DNA of 62,161 nucleotides from Proteobacteria bacterium CG1_02_64_396 (lineage in GTDB: Bacteria; Pseudomonadota; MNWR01; CG1-02-64-396). The stretch spans positions 1 to 62,161 of the forward strand of contig MNWR01000031.1 of assembly GCA_001872725.1 (NCBI GenBank), read 5' to 3'. Positions within the stretch are counted from its first letter, which is position 1. Each line of letters opens with the position of its first letter. The notes beneath the pieces were generated by a model. That model saw only the letters and a list, made by a program, of their open reading frames with translations. It was not told where the DNA came from and did no database searches. The position numbers and the translations under genes are program-made. This document shows, piece after piece, positions 27,122-37,257 of the stretch.

Positions 27122-28200
27122 ACGCCAATATGGAGAGGGAATCGTTTGCTAATATTCTAAGAGGTGTGGCAAGCCTGAGTGTGCTGATCGCGCATTACAT
27201 CGGGGTATTTAACTTGTTACGGGGTGGGTACGCAGGGTTTGAACCCCTGGCCGAAAGCCCTTTGCCCTACTGGGATGCCGTAAGGTTCTATATTCCGATG
27301 TTTAATTACGGTCCCTTCTGGGTCGCACTTTTTTTTCTAATCAGCGGGTTCGCTATTGCGCTAATGGTCGCGAGACTTAGCGAATATGAACACTGGAAAA
27401 CGGCTTTTATAACTGGACGTGTATTTCGTATTTGGCCTACCTATTTGATTGGTTTGTCCATCACCATAATGGCCTTCTATATCGCAGGTATTGCCACTGG
27501 AATCGGCTATCATCCCGACTTCTTAAAAGTGGTTGTTCAGCTGGTGACTTTGATGGACTTGCTCGGTGATGGCGTCGTTTGGACGTTGGGCATAGAAATC
27601 AAGTTCTATGCATTGTGTGTGATGTTTTCAGCCTCGATTTTGTATGGGCGTTTTGCCCTCTTCGTAGGGTTGTCGTTATTGGCGATAATCGAAATGTTGT
27701 TCGGCCAGACCCATCCCTTACTGGAGGCCATTCTTTTTGCGCCAAAATACATCGTTTTCATGCTTGCAGGGGTTGCTTTCGCCCTTCATTACCGTGGCGT
27801 GTATAAAAATCGAGAACTTGTAGGGATGGCGGTGGCAAGTTATCTGGTTTTTGCCGTATGTAGTGTCCCTGAATTGCGGTTCAACTATTTACTTGCACTG
27901 ATCGTGTTCGCCGCTATGTATTTGGGGCGCGAACGTATTCAATCAAATCGTTTTTTCGATTTCTTTGCCAACATCAGTTATCCACTTTATGTCAGCCATG
28001 CCGCCATGGGTTACGTAGGTATGAGGATGATGATCGGGGGCGGGGTTCCTCCAGAGCTGGCATTGTTTATTCAAACCACAACGGCGTTATTGGTAGGATG
28101 GACCATCCACCGTTACGTAGAAACTCCCACCCACATCCTCGGTAAAAGAAAAACCAAAAAAACCCTGAATTATTTCAATCGCAAGACGGTTTCTGCGTGA
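27118..28200 (+). CDS. Acyltransferase 3 family membrane O-acyltransferase
   Basis: 360 residues with about ten transmembrane segments. The N-terminal motif [15 protein letters not shown] holds the conserved His needed in acyltransferase 3/OafA-type enzymes, and [13 protein letters not shown] follows. A basic tail ([10 protein letters not shown]) ends the protein. It would O-acetylate (or O-acylate) the surface glycan. AT content is higher than in the genes on both sides, and it separates wecB from wecC, suggesting later insertion into the cluster. It overlaps wecB by ATGA. Confidence 0.88.
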   Translation: MNANMERESFANILRGVASLSVLIAHYIGVFNLLRGGYAGFEPLAESPLPYWDAVRFYIPMFNYGPFWVALFFLISGFAIALMVARLSEYEHWKTAFITGRVFRIWPTYLIGLSITIMAFYIAGIATGIGYHPDFLKVVVQLVTLMDLLGDGVVWTLGIEIKFYALCVMFSASILYGRFALFVGLSLLAIIEMLFGQTHPLLEAILFAPKYIVFMLAGVAFALHYRGVYKNRELVGMAVASYLVFAVCSVPELRFNYLLALIVFAAMYLGRERIQSNRFFDFFANISYPLYVSHAAMGYVGMRMMIGGGVPPELALFIQTTTALLVGWTIHRYVETPTHILGKRKTKKTLNYFNRKTVSA

Positions 28201-28207
28201 GGTTTCA

Positions 28208-29428
28208 ATGTTGAAAAGTCAACGGGTCTGTGTCGTCGGTCTGGGCTACATCGGTCTGCCGACGGCGGCGCTTTTGGCCAATGCCGGTTACAGCGTGCAC
28301 GGCGTCGACGTCAATCCGCATGCGGTCGAGATCATCAACCAGGGCAAGATCCACATCGTCGAGCCCGACCTCGATACCTTCGTCCATTCGGCGGTGGCCT
28401 CGGGACGACTGAAGGCGGCGCTGACCCCGGTGTTGGCCGACATCTTCATGATTTGCGTCCCCACCCCCTTTCTGCACGACGACAACCCCATCCCCCAGCC
28501 CGACCTGAGTTACGTCGAGGCGGCTGCCAGAGGGATTGCCGACTTCGTACAGCCCGGCAACCTGATTATTTTGGAGTCGACCTCGCCGGTGGGGACGACC
28601 GAGACGATCCGAGACGTTCTGGCGGGGTGCGGGATCGACGTCGCCATGCTGCACTTCAGCTATTGCCCCGAGCGGGTACTGCCGGGGCGGATCATGATCG
28701 AGCTGATCGAAAACGACCGGGTGGTGGGGGGGCTGACCCCCGAGGCGACCGAGCTGACGGCGGCGTTTTACAAGACCTTCGTGCAGGGGGAGGTCCTCAA
28801 GACCACCGCTCGGACGGCGGAGATGTGCAAGCTGGTGGAGAACAGCTCCCGCGATGTTGGCATTGCGTTCGCCAACGAGCTGTCGATGTTGTGCGACGGG
28901 CTGGGGATCGACGTCAACGAGCTGATCCGCTTCGCCAACCGCCACCCCCGGGTCAACATCTTGCAGCCTGGCTGTGGCGTTGGCGGCCACTGCATCGCCG
29001 TCGATCCCTGGTTCATCGTGGCCAAGGATCCGGTCCATTCGAACCTGATCCGCACCGCCCGCGAAGTGAACAACTACAAAAACCGCTGGGTGATCGAGAA
29101 GGTCAAGAACGCGGCGTTGAAATTCCAGATCGAGCACGGACGTCCAGCCCGCATCGCCTGCATGGGACTGGCCTTCAAACCCGACATCGACGACCTGCGT
29201 GAATCCCCCGCCCTGGCTGTTGCCCTGGCTTTGCAGGGGGAGAACTTTGATGTTCTCGCCGTCGAGCCGAACATCGAATTCCATCCTGAACTTGAGCTAC
29301 GGCCGCTGACCGGCGGGGTGGCCGAGGCCGATCTGGTGGTCTTCCTGGTCAAACACAAGCAGTTCGTGGGACTCGACACCGCGAACCGGCAAGTCCTCGA
29401 TTTTTGCGGCGCTACCCTTTCGGCATAA
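28208..29428 (+). CDS. wecC: UDP-N-acetyl-D-mannosamine dehydrogenase
   Basis: 406 residues of the UDP-glucose/GDP-mannose dehydrogenase superfamily. The NAD-binding Rossmann motif is VVGLGYIGLPTAALLANAG at the N-terminus. The catalytic Cys is C262 in PGCGVGGHCIAVDPW, with LVENSSRDVGIAFANE before it and LAFKPDIDDLRESPA in the C-terminal domain. With wecB it predicts UDP-ManNAc oxidation to UDP-ManNAcA. It starts eight bases after the acyltransferase stop. Confidence 0.95.
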   Translation: MLKSQRVCVVGLGYIGLPTAALLANAGYSVHGVDVNPHAVEIINQGKIHIVEPDLDTFVHSAVASGRLKAALTPVLADIFMICVPTPFLHDDNPIPQPDLSYVEAAARGIADFVQPGNLIILESTSPVGTTETIRDVLAGCGIDVAMLHFSYCPERVLPGRIMIELIENDRVVGGLTPEATELTAAFYKTFVQGEVLKTTARTAEMCKLVENSSRDVGIAFANELSMLCDGLGIDVNELIRFANRHPRVNILQPGCGVGGHCIAVDPWFIVAKDPVHSNLIRTAREVNNYKNRWVIEKVKNAALKFQIEHGRPARIACMGLAFKPDIDDLRESPALAVALALQGENFDVLAVEPNIEFHPELELRPLTGGVAEADLVVFLVKHKQFVGLDTANRQVLDFCGATLSA

Positions 29429-29449
29429 GCCGTTATTATGGAGTTTTTG

Positions 29450-31588
29450 ATGAAGCAGATTTTGCAGAACCTCAAGAGCGGTGAGACCGAGCTGGCCGAA
29501 GTTCCCTGTCCCACTGTGGGGCGGGGGCAGGTGCTGATCCGTACTCAGGCCAGCCTGATTTCGGCGGGAACCGAGCGGATGCTGGTCGATTTTGGTAAGG
29601 CCTCCCTGATCGACAAGGCCCGCCAGCAGCCCGAAAAGGTGAAACAGGTGCTCGACAAGGTCGTCACCGACGGCCTGTTCGCCACCTTGGACGCAGTACA
29701 GAGCAAGCTGGGGCAACCCATCCCCTTGGGTTATTGCAATGCTGGGGTGGTGATCGGAGTTGGCGAGGGGGTGACTGAGTTCGCCGTGGGCGACAGGGTC
29801 GCCTCCAACGGCAATCACGCCGAGATCGTCCGGGTTCCTAAAAACCTGTGTGCGAAGATTCCCGATGGGGTCGACGCCGAGGCGGCCGCCTTCACTGTGC
29901 TCGCCGCCATCGCCCTGCAAGGGATCCGTTTGGCCAAGCCCGAGCTCGGTGAGCGGGTGGCGGTGGTCGGCTTGGGGCTGATCGGGTTGGTCACGGTGCA
30001 GTTGCTGCGGGCCCAGGGTTGCCAGGTGTTGGGAATCGACCTGGACGAGGGCAAGCTCGAAATGGCCCGCCGCTTTGGGGCCGTAACCGTCAATCCGGCC
30101 AAGGGGGAGGATCCGGTTGCCGCCGGGATGGCCTTCTCGCAAGGACGGGGGATCGACGCGGTGTTGATCACGGCGGCGACCAAGTCCAACGAGCCGGTCA
30201 GCCAAGCGGCGCAGATGTCGCGCAAGCGGGGACGGATCGTGCTGGTGGGGGTGACCGGTCTGGAGCTCAACCGCTCCGAGTTTTTCGAAAAGGAGCTGAC
30301 CTTCCAGGTGTCGTGCTCCTATGGTCCGGGCCGTTACGACCCCTTTTACGAGCAGGAGGGGAACGATTATCCCATCGGCTTCGTGCGTTGGACCGAGCAA
30401 CGCAATTTCGAGGCGGTCCTGGGGTTGATGGCCAGGGGGGCGGTCGACGTGAATCCCCTGATTTTGCAGCGTTTCGCCTTCGACGATGCCGTTCGCGCCT
30501 ATGCCACCCTGACCGAGGATCGCGGCGCTCTCGGGATCGTGATGACCTACGGCGATTCCGAGGCGGCCCTGGAGCGGACGATTGTGCTCACGCCTCCCCG
30601 ACAAAAGGTTGCGACCGGTCAGGTGAAGATCGGCGTCTTGGGGGCGGGCAATTACGCTTCGCGGATGTTGGTGCCCACCTTCCAAAAGGCGGGAGCCCAA
30701 TTCGGCGCGGTGGTGACCAGCGGCGGCTCCGACGGCGCCAACATGGGACGGAAGATGGGGTTCGAATCGGTATCGACCGATACGGCCCAGATCTTCGACG
30801 ACATCTCGATCAACACCGTCGTCGTCGCCACCCGGCACGACTCCCATGCCCATTTCGTCGTCCGGGCGATCGAAGCGGGCAAACACGTTTTCGTCGAAAA
30901 GCCGTTGGCACTGCGTCTGGATGAACTGGAGAAAATCCAGGCAGCGTGGAACCGTCGGGCCGAGAGTGGCGCCCCCATGCCGGTGCTGATGGTCGGTTTC
31001 AACCGCCGTTTCTCCCCCTTGGTCGAGACCATGCGCTCGCTGCTCAAGACGGTGCGGGTACCCAAGGTCTTTGTCTACACCTGCAATGCCGGCAACATCC
31101 CCGCCGACCATTGGGCCCAGAACATCGAGTCCGGCGGCGGTCGCTTGGTGGGGGAGGCCTGTCACTTCATCGATTTGGTGCGCGATCTGGCCGGTAGCCC
31201 CCTCGTCGAGGCTCATGTCATGACCATGGGGCGCAATCCGGCGATGGAGATTGTCGACGACAAGGCCACCATCACGCTGCGCTTCGAGGATGGTTCCATC
31301 GGGACCATTCACTATCTGGCCAACGGCGGGAAGAAATTCCCCAAGGAGCGGTTTGAGGTGTTTGCGGGCGATGCCGTGCTGCAACTGGACAACTACCGCG
31401 AACTGCGCGGCTATGGCTGGCCCGGCTTTAAAAAGCAAAAGCTTTGGGCTCAGGACAAGGGGCAAGAGGCCTGCGTGGCCGCCTTCCTCAAGTCGATCAC
31501 CGAGGGTGGGGAGGGCCCCATTGCGCTGGAGCAGATTTGGGAGGTCGCCAAGGTCTCCGTCGAAATCGCCGAGGCAGCCCGCCGGTGA
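29450..31588 (+). CDS. Bi-domain oxidoreductase (zinc-type dehydrogenase fused to Gfo/Idh domain)
   Basis: 712 residues from ATG 29450 (GGAG six bases upstream). Residues about 1-370 form a medium-chain dehydrogenase/reductase-like domain (ISAGTERMLVDFGK; NAD site VAVVGLGLIGLVTVQLLRA). Residues about 385-712 form a Gfo/Idh/MocA dehydrogenase (KIGVLGAGNYASRML; HVFVEKPLAL with the EKP motif). Such fusions recur in polysaccharide clusters next to heparinase-like genes. Their reaction is not settled; a redox isomerisation of a sugar is likely. It overlaps the next gene by four bases. Confidence 0.92.
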   Translation: MKQILQNLKSGETELAEVPCPTVGRGQVLIRTQASLISAGTERMLVDFGKASLIDKARQQPEKVKQVLDKVVTDGLFATLDAVQSKLGQPIPLGYCNAGVVIGVGEGVTEFAVGDRVASNGNHAEIVRVPKNLCAKIPDGVDAEAAAFTVLAAIALQGIRLAKPELGERVAVVGLGLIGLVTVQLLRAQGCQVLGIDLDEGKLEMARRFGAVTVNPAKGEDPVAAGMAFSQGRGIDAVLITAATKSNEPVSQAAQMSRKRGRIVLVGVTGLELNRSEFFEKELTFQVSCSYGPGRYDPFYEQEGNDYPIGFVRWTEQRNFEAVLGLMARGAVDVNPLILQRFAFDDAVRAYATLTEDRGALGIVMTYGDSEAALERTIVLTPPRQKVATGQVKIGVLGAGNYASRMLVPTFQKAGAQFGAVVTSGGSDGANMGRKMGFESVSTDTAQIFDDISINTVVVATRHDSHAHFVVRAIEAGKHVFVEKPLALRLDELEKIQAAWNRRAESGAPMPVLMVGFNRRFSPLVETMRSLLKTVRVPKVFVYTCNAGNIPADHWAQNIESGGGRLVGEACHFIDLVRDLAGSPLVEAHVMTMGRNPAMEIVDDKATITLRFEDGSIGTIHYLANGGKKFPKERFEVFAGDAVLQLDNYRELRGYGWPGFKKQKLWAQDKGQEACVAAFLKSITEGGEGPIALEQIWEVAKVSVEIAEAARR

Positions 31589-33201
31589 AGTTGGCTCTGT
31601 ATTTCCATACGCTGCGGTATTTGCGCCCGATCCAAATTTTCGGGCGCATTGCCATCAAGTTCCGTCGCCCCCCTCCCGACCTCAGTCCCCCCCCTGCGCG
31701 CAGAGCGCCTGTGACCTCGTGGCAGGCGCCTTGTCGCCGTCCAGCCAGCATGTCGGCGGCCGACACCTTCCGGTTTTTGGGTGAGACCAGAAGCATTCGC
31801 ACCCTGGGGGAATGGAACGATCCGGCCGCCGAAAAACTGTGGTTGTACAACCTGCACTACTTCGACGATCTCAACGCCGAAGGGGGGTGGGAGCGGGCCG
31901 AATGGCACCGGCAACTGATCGAACGCTGGGTGGTGGAAAACCCGACCGGCCGGGGCAACGGTTGGGAGCCCTACCCTAGCTCGGTGCGCATCGTGAACTG
32001 GATCAAATGGACCTTGGACGGCGGGGATTTGTCAGCGCAAGCGCTGGCTAGCCTCGCGGTCCAGGTGCGGTTCTTGTGCGGGCAACTCGAATTTCATCTG
32101 CTGGGCAACCACCTGCTTGCCAACGCTAAGGCGCTTGTTTTTGCAGGGTTGTTTTTCGAGGGGGACGAGGCGCGGCAGTGGCTGGAGCGGGGGCTGGAGA
32201 TCCTCGCCGACGAGCTGCCCGAGCAGATCCTGGGCGATGGCGGCCACTTCGAATTGAGTCCGCAATACCACAGCCTCATCCTCGAAGACCTCTTGGATTT
32301 GACCAATGTCGCCCGAACGTTCGGGAACACTTTGCCGATCAATTTCGGCTTGATCGGGGCCATGCGGCAGTGGCTTGCCGTCATGTGCCATCCCGACGGG
32401 GAGATCGCGTTTTTCAACGACGGGGCATTCGATGGGGCTCCTCGTCGCGACACCCTGGAGCGGTATGCCGCCCGTTTGGGTTATGCCCCCAGCCAGGAGC
32501 CCCCGCCGGGGATCACGTACTTGGAGGCCAGTGGTTACATCCGCTTGCAGCACGACGCTGCCGTCGCGTTGTTGGATGTGGCCCCCATCGGCCCCTCCTA
32601 TCTGCCGGGCCATGGCCATGCCGATGCCCTGTCGTTTGAACTTTCGGTGGCGGGGCAGCGGATCGTCGTGAATTCGGGCACCTCGCTGTATGGAACCGGC
32701 CCCGAGCGTCAGCGCCAACGCGGCACCGCTGCCCATAGTACCGTCGTGGTGGATGGGGCCGACTCGTCCGAGGTGTGGGGCGGGTTTAGGGTGGCGCGTC
32801 GGGCCCGAGTGACGGTAGGGGCGACACGGGACGACGCCCAAATGCAGGAGGTCGAGGCCTCCCATGATGGTTTTCGTCGGTTGCCGGGGCACAACATGCA
32901 TCGTCGGCGCTGGCGTTTGGGCCGTGGAATGCTTGAGGTTGACGACGAGGTGACCGGAGCATTCGGCTGGGCCGAGGCGCGGTTTCACCTGCACCCCGCC
33001 ATTCGCATTTCGGAAACGGCGCCGGGGCAGGTCCGTTTCGAAGGACCGGATGGCGTGGAGGGGCACTTCGGGGTTGTTGGGGGCGCGTTGCGGGTGGAGC
33101 CCGGAACCTGGCATCCCCGCTTCGGGACGTCGATTCCCAATGTGTGTCTGGTGGCGCGGTTGAGTGGCCCCAAGTTGCAGATCCGCATCCAATGGAGATG
33201 A
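31585..33201 (+). CDS. Heparinase II/III family protein
   Basis: 538 residues from GTG 31585, which overlaps the preceding stop. The N-terminal alpha/alpha toroid shows NLHYFDDL, GNGWEPYPSSVRIVNW and LGNHLLANAKAL. The beta-sandwich part begins with PGHGHADALSFEL at about residue 340, the His-containing motif of the family. No signal peptide is visible, so it may act in the cytoplasm. Lyases of this family cut uronic-acid polysaccharides, but in synthesis clusters they are found beside the bi-domain oxidoreductase and may be modifying enzymes. Exact reaction unknown. Confidence 0.9.
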   Translation: MKLALYFHTLRYLRPIQIFGRIAIKFRRPPPDLSPPPARRAPVTSWQAPCRRPASMSAADTFRFLGETRSIRTLGEWNDPAAEKLWLYNLHYFDDLNAEGGWERAEWHRQLIERWVVENPTGRGNGWEPYPSSVRIVNWIKWTLDGGDLSAQALASLAVQVRFLCGQLEFHLLGNHLLANAKALVFAGLFFEGDEARQWLERGLEILADELPEQILGDGGHFELSPQYHSLILEDLLDLTNVARTFGNTLPINFGLIGAMRQWLAVMCHPDGEIAFFNDGAFDGAPRRDTLERYAARLGYAPSQEPPPGITYLEASGYIRLQHDAAVALLDVAPIGPSYLPGHGHADALSFELSVAGQRIVVNSGTSLYGTGPERQRQRGTAAHSTVVVDGADSSEVWGGFRVARRARVTVGATRDDAQMQEVEASHDGFRRLPGHNMHRRRWRLGRGMLEVDDEVTGAFGWAEARFHLHPAIRISETAPGQVRFEGPDGVEGHFGVVGGALRVEPGTWHPRFGTSIPNVCLVARLSGPKLQIRIQWR

Positions 33202-33205
33202 CGGT

Positions 33206-34387
33206 TTGAAAATACTGGCACTGTGTTTCTTCTTTAAGCCCGATCTATCCGCAGGCTCTTTCCGGGCGACGTCCGTGATCGACGCCTTAAGAGAGCGGAT
33301 GCCGGAAAGTGGTCACATCGACGTTCTCACGACGCGTCCCAACCGGTACAGCAGTTTTTCCGTCGAAGCTCCGTTGCAGGAGCAGCTACCGGGCGTATCG
33401 ATCACACGAATTGCCCTTCCCGGTCACAGTAGCGGCATGTTGGATCAGGCCAGGGCCTACGCCACCTTCGCACGCCAGGTTTTGCGCCATGTGCGCGGTC
33501 GGGAATACGACCTTGTGTTCGTGACCTCCGGCCGACTGATGACGTCGGTTTTGGGGGCTTGGATCGCACGCCGACGGCACATTCCTTACTACCTTGATAT
33601 CCGCGACATCTTCGTCGATACCATCAAGGATGTACTGCCCCGACATTGGGCGGTTGTGCTCAAGCCGTTCTTCTCGGTTCTGGAGCGCTTTGCTGTTACA
33701 ACTGCGACGCAGGTTAACCTGATTTCGCGGGGGTTTGCCGAGTATTTCAAGAACCGGTATCCGAACAAGGAATTCACCTACATTACCAACGGCATCGACG
33801 ACGAATTCATGTCGGAAAAGGCGTTACCCGTCCCACAACGGGAGGACGGCAGAGTCGAAGTCGTCTATGCGGGCAATTTTGGCGAGGGACAGGGACTCCA
33901 TGCGATCATGCCGGCTTTGGCCAAGCGGATGCGGCGGCAAGTTGTGTTCAAAATTGTCGGCGATGGGGGAAGACGACAGGCTCTGCTGGATGCTCTTGCC
34001 AAGGAGGGGGTCGACAACGTAGAGGTACTTCCTCCCATCAGCCGGGATCGACTCGTCGAGGTCTATCGCACTGCCGATGTGTTATTCCTGCATCTGAATG
34101 ATTACGACGCCTTCGAAAAGGTGTTGCCCTCGAAAATATTCGAGTACGGAGCGATGGGAAAACCCATCTGGGCCGGGGTTGCAGGGTATGCCGCCCGGTT
34201 TGTGGACGAAGAACTCGACAATGCCGAGGTGTTTCCACCATGTGACGTGGAGGCGGCCGAGCAAGCGTTTGCCCGACTCAGCTTGAAACCGACCCCGCGC
34301 ACGGCATTCGTCGCAAAATTCGGTCGCGCCCGATTGGCGCAACAAATGGCCGATGCCGTGTTGGCTCTGGCCGGGAGGCAGCCATGA
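33206..34387 (+). CDS. GT4 family glycosyltransferase, WbuB/WcaI-like
   Basis: 393 residues. The start is TTG 33206, with GGAG seven bases upstream; no ATG is available near the conserved N-terminus KILALCFFFKPDLSAGSFR. That opening, with a long N-terminal acceptor domain (DIRDIFVDTIKDVLP), matches the WbuB/WcaI group that adds the second sugar to a lipid-linked HexNAc. The donor domain has VEVVYAGNFGEGQGL, the FKIVGDGG motif and LPSKIFEYGAMGKPI. It overlaps the next gene by four bases (ATGA). Confidence 0.88.
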   Translation: MKILALCFFFKPDLSAGSFRATSVIDALRERMPESGHIDVLTTRPNRYSSFSVEAPLQEQLPGVSITRIALPGHSSGMLDQARAYATFARQVLRHVRGREYDLVFVTSGRLMTSVLGAWIARRRHIPYYLDIRDIFVDTIKDVLPRHWAVVLKPFFSVLERFAVTTATQVNLISRGFAEYFKNRYPNKEFTYITNGIDDEFMSEKALPVPQREDGRVEVVYAGNFGEGQGLHAIMPALAKRMRRQVVFKIVGDGGRRQALLDALAKEGVDNVEVLPPISRDRLVEVYRTADVLFLHLNDYDAFEKVLPSKIFEYGAMGKPIWAGVAGYAARFVDEELDNAEVFPPCDVEAAEQAFARLSLKPTPRTAFVAKFGRARLAQQMADAVLALAGRQP

Positions 34388-35394
34388 CGACGGTCGTTTC
34401 GCTGGCGCTGGCGCTGGCGGTTTCCCTGTGGACGAGCTGGTACTTGGCCCGTCCTGATGCGCACTGGCAGATTCTCGATCACCCCAACGAACGCTCCTTA
34501 CATGATCGCCCTACCCCTCGCAGCGGGGGGCTCGGAGTGTTGGCCGGATGCGCAGTCGGCTGGGGGGGCTTGGCGATTTGGGGGCAATGGCCGATTGGGT
34601 TGGTCGGCGCCGCCGTTGGGGTGGTGTTGCTTGCCGTCGTCTCCCTGCTCGACGACATCAGGGGGCTTTCTCCCCTGTCCCGGTTTGCCGTGCATGGGGT
34701 GGCGGCGGCGTTGTTGTTGGGAGGGGGGATAGGGGAAGTCTGGGAAGCCCGGTGGGGCGTTGCGACTCTGTCGGCTCAGATTGCATTGGGGTTCGGCGTC
34801 GTCTGGGTCATCAATTTGTACAACTTCATGGACGGCATGGATGGTTTTGCCGGCGGGATGGGGGTGTTCGGGTTCGGCAGTTTGGGGGTGCTCGGCATGT
34901 TGGGAGATGCCCCCGGGTTTGCAGGGGTGTGTTGGGTTGTAGCGGCCGGCAACGCCGGGTTTCTCGTGTTGAATTTCCCCCCCGCCAAAATCTTCATGGG
35001 GGATGTGGGCTCCACCCCGATGGGATACTGCGCCGCCGCCTTATCCTTGCTGGGCATTGCCGAGGGGCTGTTCCCCTGGTGGGCCCCTCTACTGGTCTTC
35101 GCGCCGTTTTGGGTCGATGCCACCGTGACCTTGATGCGCAGACTGATGCAGGGGGAGAAGGTCTGGCGACCGCACCGCAGCCACTATTATCAACGCTGGG
35201 TGCAATTGGGCTGGGGGCATCGCCGTACCGTGCTGGCCGAGTACGGGCTCATGGCTTTGGGGACGATCAGCGCGGTCGCCGCAACCGCATGGTTGTCGAG
35301 CATATTTGCCCTGTGGGCATTGTTGTTGGGATGGTGCGGCGTGTATGCCGTGATCGCCTATCTCACCCACCGCCAAGAACTTCGCGGCAACTGA
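34384..35394 (+). CDS. Polyprenyl-phosphate sugar-1-phosphate transferase (WecA/WbpL/MraY family)
   Basis: 336 residues with about ten transmembrane segments. Family motifs: the Asp-rich DHPNERSLHDRPTPRSGG at about residues 20-45, NLYNFMDGMDG at about 142, FMGDVGSTPMG at about 205 and the HRSHYYQR cytoplasmic loop at about 260. It starts repeat-unit synthesis by moving a HexNAc-1-phosphate (GlcNAc, FucNAc or QuiNAc type) to undecaprenyl phosphate. The pairing with the 4,6-dehydratase next door and the WbuB-like transferase matches the wbpL-wbpM end of B-band O-antigen loci. Confidence 0.92.
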   Translation: MTTVVSLALALAVSLWTSWYLARPDAHWQILDHPNERSLHDRPTPRSGGLGVLAGCAVGWGGLAIWGQWPIGLVGAAVGVVLLAVVSLLDDIRGLSPLSRFAVHGVAAALLLGGGIGEVWEARWGVATLSAQIALGFGVVWVINLYNFMDGMDGFAGGMGVFGFGSLGVLGMLGDAPGFAGVCWVVAAGNAGFLVLNFPPAKIFMGDVGSTPMGYCAAALSLLGIAEGLFPWWAPLLVFAPFWVDATVTLMRRLMQGEKVWRPHRSHYYQRWVQLGWGHRRTVLAEYGLMALGTISAVAATAWLSSIFALWALLLGWCGVYAVIAYLTHRQELRGN

Positions 35395-35397
35395 AAC

Positions 35398-37257
35398 GTG
35401 GATATCGAGGCCATGAAGGTTTTGAAAAGCCGATGGTTGGTCATCCTGCACGACCTGTTCTGGGTGCCTGCAGCCCTGATCGGAGCGTACTGGTTGCGCT
35501 TCAACCTTGGCAGTATCCCCGATCTCTTCTTCGATCGGATGTGGGCGCTTGTTGGTTTGGCTGTTCCCATCCAATTGGCAACGTTTTGGTGGTTCGGCCT
35601 GTACCGGGGCATTTGGCGTTTCGCCTCGATGCCCGATTTGATGCGTATTGTTCAGGCGGTGGGGGTGGGCAGCCTGGTATTGGGATTGGCGGCCGTGCAG
35701 ATTTACCGAATGGTGGATATCCCACGGAGTGCCCTGCTGCTTTATCCGATGCTCCTGGTGTTGGGTTTAGCGGGGCCGCGGTCGCTCTATCGGTGGCTTC
35801 AGGACCGCCGTTCGCACCATCGGCGCCGGGGCGAGTTGCGGGCGTTGGTGGTGGGATCAGGGCGGGAGGCCGAGGCGCTGATCCGCGGTTTGAGCCATCA
35901 AGGGGGCTACCTGCTGGTCGGCCTGATCGACGGTCACCCCAAGAAGCAGGGGCGGGAGTTGCTCGGGGTTCGGGTTTTGGGGGTTCCGGAGCAGGTCCTG
36001 GATCTGATCCGTGCGTACCACATCGACGTCGTCTTATTTGCGGCCGACGACGTCGAAAAGGTGGTGCTGGAGCAGGTCGTGGAGGCCTGCGGCCAGGCCC
36101 ACATCCCCGCCCGCATCCTCCCCTCCATGCGGGATATGGCCGATGGGAAGTTCGAGGTCTCCAAGCTGCGCCCGCTCACCGTCGAGGACATCCTTGGGCG
36201 TCAGCCCATTCTGCTCGACATGCAGGCCATCGGCTCCTACCTGAAGGGCAAACGGGTTCTGATCACCGGCGGGGGGGGCTCCATCGGTTCGGAGTTGTGC
36301 CGCCAAATCGCGGCGCGAGCCCCCGAAAAACTCATCATCCTGGAACACGGGGAGTTCAACCTTTACCAGATTGAACGGGAGATCCGCGCCCTGCATCCCG
36401 GCCTGAATCTGGTCCCCGTCCTGGGGGATGTTCGGGATCCCCACCGGGCGCAGATGGCATTTGAGCAACATCGTCCCGAGGTGGTGTTCCACGCAGCAGC
36501 CTACAAACACGTCCCCATGGTTGAAGCCAATCCGGAGGAGGGGGTCTTCAACAACGTCATGGGGACCAAAGTGATCGCCGATTTGGCCGACCGCTACGGG
36601 GCCGAACGTTTTGTGTTGGTCTCCACCGATAAGGCGGTCAACCCGACCAACGTTATGGGGACCACCAAGCGGGTGGCTGAGATCTACTGTCAGAATCTTG
36701 CATTGCGTTCAACAACCCGCTTCATCACCACCCGGTTTGGCAATGTTCTTGGTTCGGCCGGCTCGGTTGTCCCTCTGTTCCAGGAGCAGATCGCCAATGG
36801 GGGGCCGGTGACCGTGACCCACCCCGAAATCACCCGCTATTTCATGACGATTCCCGAGGCGGTGGGATTGATCCTGCAAGCTGGGAGCATGGGATCGAGG
36901 GGGGAGATCTTCGTGCTCGACATGGGGGAGCCGGTGAGGATTCAGGATCTGGCCGAGCAGATGATCCGTTTGTCGGGCAAGGAACCGGGTCGCGACATCG
37001 AGATCGTCCATACCGGCCTGCGCCCCGGCGAGAAGCTCTTCGAGGAGCTCTTCCACGAGACCGAAGCGTTGCAGGGGACCAACCATCCCAAATTGTTGTT
37101 GGCGGCGGCACGGCGGGTCGATTGGAACTGGTTGTTGGCCGAACTAGCCACACTGGAGGAGGTCGGACGGTCGCAGAACGAGGCGATGCTGCGGGAACAC
37201 CTGCAAAAGCTGGTACCAGAGAGCCGGCTTCTCACTTCGCCGCAGACCGTCGCTTAA
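35398..37257 (+). CDS. Membrane-anchored UDP-sugar 4,6-dehydratase (WbpM/PglF/CapD family)
   Basis: 619 residues from GTG 35398; ATG 35413 is the alternative. Four transmembrane segments (about 12-125), a first nucleotide-binding domain ([17 protein letters not shown] at about 150) and a C-terminal SDR domain from about 285 ([14 protein letters not shown]). The catalytic region reads [18 protein letters not shown], with Met in place of the usual SDR Tyr, as in WbpM/PglF. It converts UDP-GlcNAc to the 4-keto-6-deoxy sugar for bacillosamine, QuiNAc or FucNAc routes. It ends the cluster; its stop overlaps the convergent YgiQ gene. Confidence 0.94.
   Translation: MDIEAMKVLKSRWLVILHDLFWVPAALIGAYWLRFNLGSIPDLFFDRMWALVGLAVPIQLATFWWFGLYRGIWRFASMPDLMRIVQAVGVGSLVLGLAAVQIYRMVDIPRSALLLYPMLLVLGLAGPRSLYRWLQDRRSHHRRRGELRALVVGSGREAEALIRGLSHQGGYLLVGLIDGHPKKQGRELLGVRVLGVPEQVLDLIRAYHIDVVLFAADDVEKVVLEQVVEACGQAHIPARILPSMRDMADGKFEVSKLRPLTVEDILGRQPILLDMQAIGSYLKGKRVLITGGGGSIGSELCRQIAARAPEKLIILEHGEFNLYQIEREIRALHPGLNLVPVLGDVRDPHRAQMAFEQHRPEVVFHAAAYKHVPMVEANPEEGVFNNVMGTKVIADLADRYGAERFVLVSTDKAVNPTNVMGTTKRVAEIYCQNLALRSTTRFITTRFGNVLGSAGSVVPLFQEQIANGGPVTVTHPEITRYFMTIPEAVGLILQAGSMGSRGEIFVLDMGEPVRIQDLAEQMIRLSGKEPGRDIEIVHTGLRPGEKLFEELFHETEALQGTNHPKLLLAAARRVDWNWLLAELATLEEVGRSQNEAMLREHLQKLVPESRLLTSPQTVA

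Noticed and set aside
29297-31465. Open frame of 722 codons on the minus strand opposite the bi-domain oxidoreductase
   Set aside because: No recognisable motif and typical shadow composition; the plus strand encodes a known two-domain family.
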